57,581 nucleotides of DNA from Bacillota bacterium (GTDB lineage: Bacteria > Bacillota > Clostridia > Lachnospirales > Cellulosilyticaceae): assembly GCA_023393125.1 (NCBI GenBank), contig JAEWMQ010000096.1, forward strand, positions 1 to 57,581. The letters run 5' to 3'. Below, one piece after another: positions 53,085-57,581 of the stretch. Position 1 is the first letter of the stretch. Each line of letters starts with the position of its first letter. The notes under the pieces are model-generated. The model did no database searches. It saw only the letters and a program-made list of their open reading frames with translations, and had not been told where the DNA came from. A program made the translations under genes and the position numbers.

Positions 53085-53189
53085 AATTACATTAAGAATA
53101 GCAAGTTACTTCTTTAGTGGTGTTTGTTAAAATAGACGATTTTAAAATAAGAGGTACTTGAGTATGCTTACAAGTGAATACTAATAAAT

Positions 53190-53475
53190 CAATGATGAGA
53201 CGAGTAGCTTATATCCCCTTTTTCAGAGAGAAGATGTAATGGTGAGAGCATTTTTAAAGCATATAAGTGAAGACTACCTCGGAGTGATTGCAAAACAATT
53301 CGGTGACCCCGTTATCGTCAGTAAAGCGAGTGACTTTAATTTTGGTAAGTTTAAATGATAGAGATTCATATAATCTGACCAAGCAAAGTAACAAGGGTGG
53401 AACCGCGGGAATACATATCCCCGTCCCTTTTTAAATAAGATGGTTATTTAAAAAGGGACGGGGTTTTTTATGTCC
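53190..53475 (+). promoter_or_regulatory. T-box leader of thrS
   Basis: The invariant T-box AAGGGTGGAACCGCGGG lies at 53391-53408. Upstream is the Stem I region with AGAGAGAAGATG and GGTGAGAGC, and the segment ACTACC (53273-53278), in which both codons specify Thr. The terminator is formed by CCCCGTCCC-type arms (53420-53433 with 53451-53463) followed by TTTTTT. Uncharged tRNA-Thr would favour the antiterminator and thrS expression. Confidence 0.93.
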
Positions 53476-53533
53476 TTTAATTTAAATAATCATTCATAGG
53501 TTAAAAAGTTTAAAGTTGAAAGGAGTAAAAATA

Positions 53534-55507
53534 ATGATTAAAATCACATTAAAAGATGGCAGCATCAAAGAATGTCCAAAAGGCATTACTGTCCTTGGTG
53601 TAGCAGAAGAATTAAGTAGCGGACTTGCAAGAGTAGCATGTGCAGGTAAAGTAAATGGAGAAATGGTTGATCTTAGAACAGAGCTTAACGAAGACTGTAG
53701 TCTTGAAATCCTTACATTTAATGATAAAGAAGGTAAATGGGCATTCCGTCATACAGCAGCGCACATTTTAGCTCAAGCTGTTAAAAGAGTTTTCCCAGAG
53801 GTAAAACTTGCAATTGGACCAGCTATTGAAGACGGATTCTACTATGATTTTGATACAGAAAGACATTTTGTAGAAGCAGATTTTGAAAAAATTGAAGCTG
53901 AAATGAAGAAAATCGTTAAAGAAAAACTTCCAATTGAAAGATTTGAACTTCCTAGAGAAGAAGCTATTAAATTAATGGAAGAAGCAGGAGAACCATACAA
54001 AGTAGAATTAATTCAAGACCTTCCAGAAGGTGAAAAAATCACTTTTTATAAGCAAGGTGATTTCGTTGACCTTTGTGCAGGCCCTCACCTTATGAATACA
54101 AAACCAGTAGAAGCTTTCAAAATTTTATCAGCAGCAGGGGCTTACTGGAAAGGTAATGAAAAGAATAAAATGCTTGCTCGCATCTATGCAACAGCGTTTG
54201 CTAAAAAAGCAGATTTAACAGCTCACTTAGAAGCTTTAGAAGAAGCTAAAAAACGTGATCATAACAAGCTTGGACGTGAACTTAAGCTTTTCACAACAGA
54301 TGAAAAAGTAGGACAAGGGTTACCACTTCTTATGCCAAAAGGAGCTAGAATTGTTCAAGCACTTCAACGTTTTGTGGAAGATGAAGAGGAAAAAAGAGGC
54401 TATGTTCTTACTAAAACACCTCTTATGGCTAAAAGTGATCTTTACAAAATGTCAGGCCACTGGGATCATTATAAAGATGGTATGTTCGTACTTGGAGATG
54501 AGGAAAAAGATAAAGAAGTATTTGCGCTTCGTCCTATGACATGTCCTTTCCAATTTACAGTTTATAATGCAGAACAACATAGTTATCGTGATCTTCCAAT
54601 TCGCTATGGTGAAACTTCTACATTATTTAGAAATGAATCATCAGGTGAAATGCATGGTTTAATCCGTGTAAGACAATTTACTATTTCAGAAGGTCACATT
54701 GCATGTACACCAGATCAATTAGAAGATGAATTCAAAGGTGTAGTAGAACTCATTAACTACATGATGGCAACATTTGGTATTGAAAATGATGTAACTTACC
54801 AATTCTCTAAATGGGATCCAACTAATACAGAAAAATATATTAATGACCCAGAAGCTTGGGAAAGAACAGAAAGCTTAATGAGAAATATTTTAGATCACTT
54901 AAATATCGACTATACAGAAGCTGTTGGTGAAGCTGCTTTCTATGGGCCAAAACTTGATATTCAATTTAAAAATGTACATGGTAAAGAAGATACAATTATT
55001 ACAGTACAAATCGACTTTGCCCTTGGTGAAAGACTTGGCATGACTTATGTGGATGCAGATGGTGAGAAAAAACACCCACTTATCATTCACCGTACATCTA
55101 TTGGTTGCTACGAAAGAACATTAGCGATGCTTATTGAAAAATATGCAGGTGCTTTCCCAACATGGCTTGCACCAGTGGCTGTTAAAGTACTTCCACTTTC
55201 TGACAAATATGCAGATTATGCAGCAGAAGTCGTTAAAGCTTTTAGAGATCGTGGCATCTTAAAAGTAGAAGCTGACTACCGTACAGAAAAGATTGGATAC
55301 AAGATTCGTGAAGCACGTATGGACAGAGTACCATATATCGTTGTTGTAGGTGCGGAGGAAATGGAAAACAAGACAGTGTCTGTTCGTAGCCGTCAAAAAG
55401 GTGATGAAGGTGCACACAGTCTTGAAAGTTTTGTTAACCGCGTAGAAGAAGAAATTAAGACAAAATTTAATTACCTAAAACACATTGAAGTTGAAGAAAA
55501 TAAATAG
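53534..55507 (+). CDS. thrS: Threonyl-tRNA synthetase
   Basis: Charges tRNA-Thr and edits mischarged Ser. 657 aa. N-terminal TGS domain (IKITLKDGSIKECPKG), editing domain with HTAAHILAQAVKRVFP, the class II core with RPMTCPFQFTVY and LFRNESSGEMHGLIRVRQFT, and a C-terminal anticodon-binding domain. Start at 53534 has AAGGAG eight bases upstream; the earlier in-frame ATG at 53516 is not so served. Controlled by the T-box leader. Confidence 0.98.
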   Translation: MIKITLKDGSIKECPKGITVLGVAEELSSGLARVACAGKVNGEMVDLRTELNEDCSLEILTFNDKEGKWAFRHTAAHILAQAVKRVFPEVKLAIGPAIEDGFYYDFDTERHFVEADFEKIEAEMKKIVKEKLPIERFELPREEAIKLMEEAGEPYKVELIQDLPEGEKITFYKQGDFVDLCAGPHLMNTKPVEAFKILSAAGAYWKGNEKNKMLARIYATAFAKKADLTAHLEALEEAKKRDHNKLGRELKLFTTDEKVGQGLPLLMPKGARIVQALQRFVEDEEEKRGYVLTKTPLMAKSDLYKMSGHWDHYKDGMFVLGDEEKDKEVFALRPMTCPFQFTVYNAEQHSYRDLPIRYGETSTLFRNESSGEMHGLIRVRQFTISEGHIACTPDQLEDEFKGVVELINYMMATFGIENDVTYQFSKWDPTNTEKYINDPEAWERTESLMRNILDHLNIDYTEAVGEAAFYGPKLDIQFKNVHGKEDTIITVQIDFALGERLGMTYVDADGEKKHPLIIHRTSIGCYERTLAMLIEKYAGAFPTWLAPVAVKVLPLSDKYADYAAEVVKAFRDRGILKVEADYRTEKIGYKIREARMDRVPYIVVVGAEEMENKTVSVRSRQKGDEGAHSLESFVNRVEEEIKTKFNYLKHIEVEENK

Positions 55508-55520
55508 TTTAAAATAAAAG

Positions 55521-55549
55521 TTGACAAACTAAATAATGCATGTTAAGAT
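55521..55549 (+). promoter_or_regulatory. Promoter of the infC operon
   Basis: TTGACA (55521-55526), 17-base spacer, TAAGAT (55544-55549), directly after thrS. Confidence 0.85.
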
Positions 55550-55557
55550 AAATGAGG

Positions 55558-55706
55558 TTTTAAGGCAAATGATTGCCAGGCGAAGTAGAAGCTATTCTTC
55601 TCACCTTACAACACAGGGTTCGTAAGGTCATACTAATTAAGACATGATTATATTTCATTTAGTATGAATTTTTAGAGAGGTGGATAGTTTCGGCTATCCA
55701 CCTTAT
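55558..55706 (+). promoter_or_regulatory. Probable ribosomal protein L20 leader (autoregulation)
   Basis: Between the promoter and infC lies a structured leader: paired segments around CACCTTACAAC...GGTTCGTAAGGTC (55603-55629), and a terminator hairpin GGTGGATAG-tttcgg-CTATCCACC (55679-55702) followed by TTATTTAG. This is the place and form of the Firmicutes L20 leader, in which L20 binding promotes early termination. Assignment is from position and shape; an Rfam L20_leader search would decide. Confidence 0.7.
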
Positions 55707-55828
55707 TTAGTTGATATAGCAAGTAAATATACTGATAAGGGTATACTATTAAAAGCGGTTCACCCATCGCTTAAAGGGTGATTAAAATAATAAATTTAGG
55801 TAAACACACAATTTAGGAGGTGCCCGTT

Positions 55829-56332
55829 ATTAACGATTTAATGATCAACGAACAAATTCGTGACAAAGAAGTAAGGCTTGTAGGAGCTGATGGAGAACAA
55901 ATTGGTATTATTTCTGGCAAAGAAGCGCAAAAAATGGCAAGTGAGAAAAATTTAGACTTGGTTAAAATTGCGCCACAAGCAAAACCACCAGTTTGCAAAA
56001 TCATGGACTACGGCAAATACAAATTTGATGCTGCAAAGAAAGAAAAAGAAGCGCGTAAAAAACAAAAAGTTGTTAGCGTTAAAGAAGTAAGACTTTCTGC
56101 TAGTATTGAGAAACACGACTTTGAAACGAAGATGAAAAATGCAGCGAAATTTCTTAAAGCAGGAGATAAGGTAAAAGTTTCAGTTGTATTCCGTGGGCGT
56201 GAAATGATGCATACTCATAGAGGTAATGAACTTCTTGAACAAGCAATGGCTTTAGTAGAAGAAGTAGGAGTAGCAGAACAAAAACCTAAATTAGAAGGTA
56301 GAGCAATGGTTATCGTGGTAGCACCAAAATAG
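55829..56332 (+). CDS. infC: Translation initiation factor IF-3, AUU start
   Basis: IF-3 binds the 30S subunit and checks start codon and initiator tRNA pairing. 167 aa. The N-terminal domain begins NDLMINEQIRDKEVRLVG, aligned with the start of other IF-3s, and the C-terminal domain includes KEVRLSASIEKHDFETK and VVFRGREMMH. The start is taken as ATT 55829, because AGGAGGTG (55816-55822) is six bases upstream and infC is known for AUU starts. The in-frame GTG at 55820 overlaps the ribosome site. An AUU start permits IF-3 autoregulation. Confidence 0.93.
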   Translation: MNDLMINEQIRDKEVRLVGADGEQIGIISGKEAQKMASEKNLDLVKIAPQAKPPVCKIMDYGKYKFDAAKKEKEARKKQKVVSVKEVRLSASIEKHDFETKMKNAAKFLKAGDKVKVSVVFRGREMMHTHRGNELLEQAMALVEEVGVAEQKPKLEGRAMVIVVAPK

Positions 56333-56380
56333 TTACCTTTTGATACAAAATAATCAAATGAATAAAGGAGGATCATTATC

Positions 56381-56584
56381 ATGGCTAAATTAAAATTAAA
56401 AACAAATAGAGCAGCTGCAAAACGTTTCAAAGTTACAGGAACTGGGAAATTAAAACGTAGCAAAGCATATAAAAGACACATTTTAACTAAAAAATCTACA
56501 AAAACAAAACGTAATTTAAGAAAAGCTGGTCTTGTAGATAGCACAAACGAAAAACAAATGAAGAGAATTTTACCATATTTATAA
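56381..56584 (+). CDS. rpmI: 50S ribosomal protein L35
   Basis: 67 aa, strongly basic, with KLKLKTNRAAAKRFKVTGTGK and KRSKAYKRHILTKKSTKTKRNLR, characteristic of bL35. AAAGGAGG precedes the ATG. Second gene of infC-rpmI-rplT. Confidence 0.97.
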   Translation: MAKLKLKTNRAAAKRFKVTGTGKLKRSKAYKRHILTKKSTKTKRNLRKAGLVDSTNEKQMKRILPYL

Positions 56585-56606
56585 GATACGATAGGAGGTT
56601 ACGACA

Positions 56607-56963
56607 ATGGCAAGAGTTAAAGGCGGAATGTCTACTAAAAAAAGACGTAATAGAGTATTAAAATTAGCTAAAGGTTACAGAGGAGCTAAATCAAAACAAT
56701 TCAGAACAGCTAAACAAGCTGTAATGAAATCATTAAACTACGCATACGTAGGTCGTAAATTAAGAAAAAGAGAATTCAGACGTTTATGGATTGCACGTAT
56801 TAATGCTGCAGCTCGTTTAAACGGATTATCATACAGCCGTTTCATGAACGGATTAAAAAATGCTAACGTTAACATCAACAGAAAAATGTTATCAGAATTA
56901 GCAATTACAAATCCAGCTGCTTTCACACAATTAGTTGAAACAGCTAAAGCTAACTTAAAATAA
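56607..56963 (+). CDS. rplT: 50S ribosomal protein L20
   Basis: 118 aa, basic bL20 with KGGMSTKKRRNRVLKLAKGYRG and RLWIARINAAARLNGLSYSRFM. It is needed for early 50S assembly and is the probable autorepressor acting at the leader upstream of infC. AGGAGG precedes the ATG, 22 bases after rpmI. Confidence 0.98.
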   Translation: MARVKGGMSTKKRRNRVLKLAKGYRGAKSKQFRTAKQAVMKSLNYAYVGRKLRKREFRRLWIARINAAARLNGLSYSRFMNGLKNANVNINRKMLSELAITNPAAFTQLVETAKANLK

Positions 56964-56972
56964 TGCTTTTTC

Positions 56973-57016
56973 AAAGCTACTATTCATGTAATATTTATAA
57001 GAATAGTAGCTTTTTT
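56973..57016 (+). terminator. Intrinsic terminator of the infC operon
   Basis: AAAGCTACTATTC / GAATAGTAGCTTT stem, 15-base loop, six T residues. Confidence 0.92.
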
Positions 57017-57045
57017 GTGCTTATCAGTGAATGCTAGAAATTGAA

Positions 57046-57315
57046 ACTTGTAGAGGCGTTTATGAGAATGGCTTATGGGAGGAAATGGGAGGAACAGGCC
57101 TATCTTACAGTGTTCCGGTTCAAATTTTTTGATGCACTAGGCTCACTTATTTGGATGAACGCACGAAAACTCCCGCTGGTCAAACGCTCGTGCTAAAACC
57201 CATCCAAAACGTTCACCAAGTGTCTCTAAAAAATTCTCCCAAGTCACCCTTCCAGATATTCCTCCTCCTCTCATTTCTTCCAAACGTTATTAAGCTCATA
57301 AACGCTCCTGACAGT
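57046..57315. repeat. Long imperfect inverted repeat (about 270 nt)
   Basis: Two arms of roughly 110-120 nt fold back on each other. Paired blocks from outside in: GGCGTTTATGAG (57056-57066 region) with CTCATAAACGC (57295-57304); GGAAATGGGAGGAACAGGCCT (57081 on) with the segment around 57256-57280; AATTTTTTGATGCACT (57123 on) with AGTGTCTCTAAAAAATT (57219-57235); TTTGGATG with CATCCAAA; GCACGA with TCGTGC near the loop at 57167-57187. No gene is evident in it. It differs from neighbours by higher GC and pyrimidine-rich strand bias. Confidence 0.8.
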
Positions 57316-57508
57316 AAAGCGGTACGAGAAAAAGATAATGGTATTTTAAACTTATAAGCCATTGTATCCTATCTCGTTCTAGCAATAATAACGTATACAG
57401 CTCAGTAATTCTTAACGAAGGATTTTCTCAGTTTCTCTTCATTCACAATAATGTATAAAGCTTCTTTGTAGCTTATTCTTGTAAAGCAGTAGCTATGTAG
57501 GGAGACTA
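57316..57508. other. Unassigned sequence
   Basis: About 190 bases with no open frame, tRNA or terminator that I can support. All frames are broken. Confidence 0.5.
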
Positions 57509-57581
57509 GTGGACTTGCTGGAAGATGCCTTGGAGCAGAGCTTAGAAACTCTTAATGAAGTAATCCTTATGGGTTTTAGGG
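57509..57581 (+). CDS. Possible start of a gene running off the window
   Basis: A frame opens at GTG 57509, four bases after GGGAG, and stays open to the window end, reading DLLEDALEQSLETLNEV and then ILMGF. The helical, acidic-then-hydrophobic pattern looks coding, but only 24 codons are visible and I do not recognise it. Confidence 0.3.
   Translation, partial: MDLLEDALEQSLETLNEVILMGFR

Noticed and set aside
56215..56544. Antisense frame of 109 codons over infC and rpmI
   Set aside because: Spans two conserved genes on the other strand; shadow.
57151..57357. Open frame of 68 codons in the long inverted repeat
   Set aside because: No ribosome site, translation of a palindromic region, unusual composition; better explained by the repeat itself.
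1..57581. CRISPR arrays, prophage, insertion sequences, toxin-antitoxin or defence islands
   Set aside because: No regularly spaced repeats, transposases, integrases, or defence-type domains are visible. The only tandem repeats are the VPVVEE codons and the 10-bp pair before the LacI-family gene.

Overview
The window is a low-GC, densely coded chromosomal segment of an anaerobic, spore-forming member of the Clostridia. A Lachnospirales (Cellulosilyticum-like) source is my best guess; this is inferred from gene content, not from a search. The support is: a small acid-soluble spore protein, a YtxC-type and a PdaB-type sporulation protein, a Spo0E-like peptide, a reverse-type rubrerythrin, a KLDG-type NAD-dependent ligase, class III fructose bisphosphatase, and Firmicutes regulatory RNAs (T-box, lysine riboswitch, probable L20 leader). 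There are no phage, CRISPR, plasmid or insertion-sequence genes.

Layout. 1-1210: tRNA genes (Met; Asn-Trp-Asp-Val-Met) around one unknown small gene. 1391-5200: YjfB-like peptide, HAD phosphatase, ispF, class III fbp, small zinc ribbon. 5251-11931: double P-loop ATPase, unknown membrane-anchored protein, luxS, trpS, YitT protein, YcdX-like phosphatase. 11992-17035: yerC-pcrA-ligA, the DNA repair block also known from Bacillus. 17315-23408: proA, YjeM-type permease, rubrerythrin under an operator-like repeat, then ptsH-ptsI. 23563-33152: carbohydrate region with a TetR regulator, a cytoplasmic GH13 enzyme and a HisJ-like PHP phosphatase, then a chemoreceptor remnant, then a maltodextrin-type ABC transporter operon (binding lipoprotein, two permeases, GH13 lipoprotein). 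33360-39791: tRNA-Pro and a Leloir galactose locus (galK-galE-galT opposite a LacI-family repressor and galM) with paired operators. 39988-43857: two NlpC/P60 cell-wall hydrolases, UV endonuclease UvsE, PdaB-like deacetylase, Spo0E-like peptide. 44056-49943: tandem OB-fold SSB-like protein, YgjP-like metallopeptidase, corrinoid adenosyltransferase, dapA-dapB under a lysine riboswitch, SASP, CorC-like transporter. 50199-56963: methyltransferase, hslO, ytxC, T-box-controlled thrS, and infC-rpmI-rplT. 57046-57315: a long imperfect inverted repeat in otherwise unassigned sequence.

Metabolically, starch or maltodextrin outside the cell would be cut by the GH13 lipoprotein, imported by the ABC transporter and processed by the cytoplasmic GH13 enzyme. 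Galactose enters glycolysis through GalM/K/T/E, with HPr/EI giving carbon control and class III Fbp serving gluconeogenesis. No clearly new multi-gene system was found. The most unusual items are the long inverted repeat at the right end, the AUU start of infC, the decayed chemoreceptor with an echoed upstream segment, a 24-bp perfect hairpin followed by an abortive start site, and several operator/promoter overlaps that predict specific regulation.
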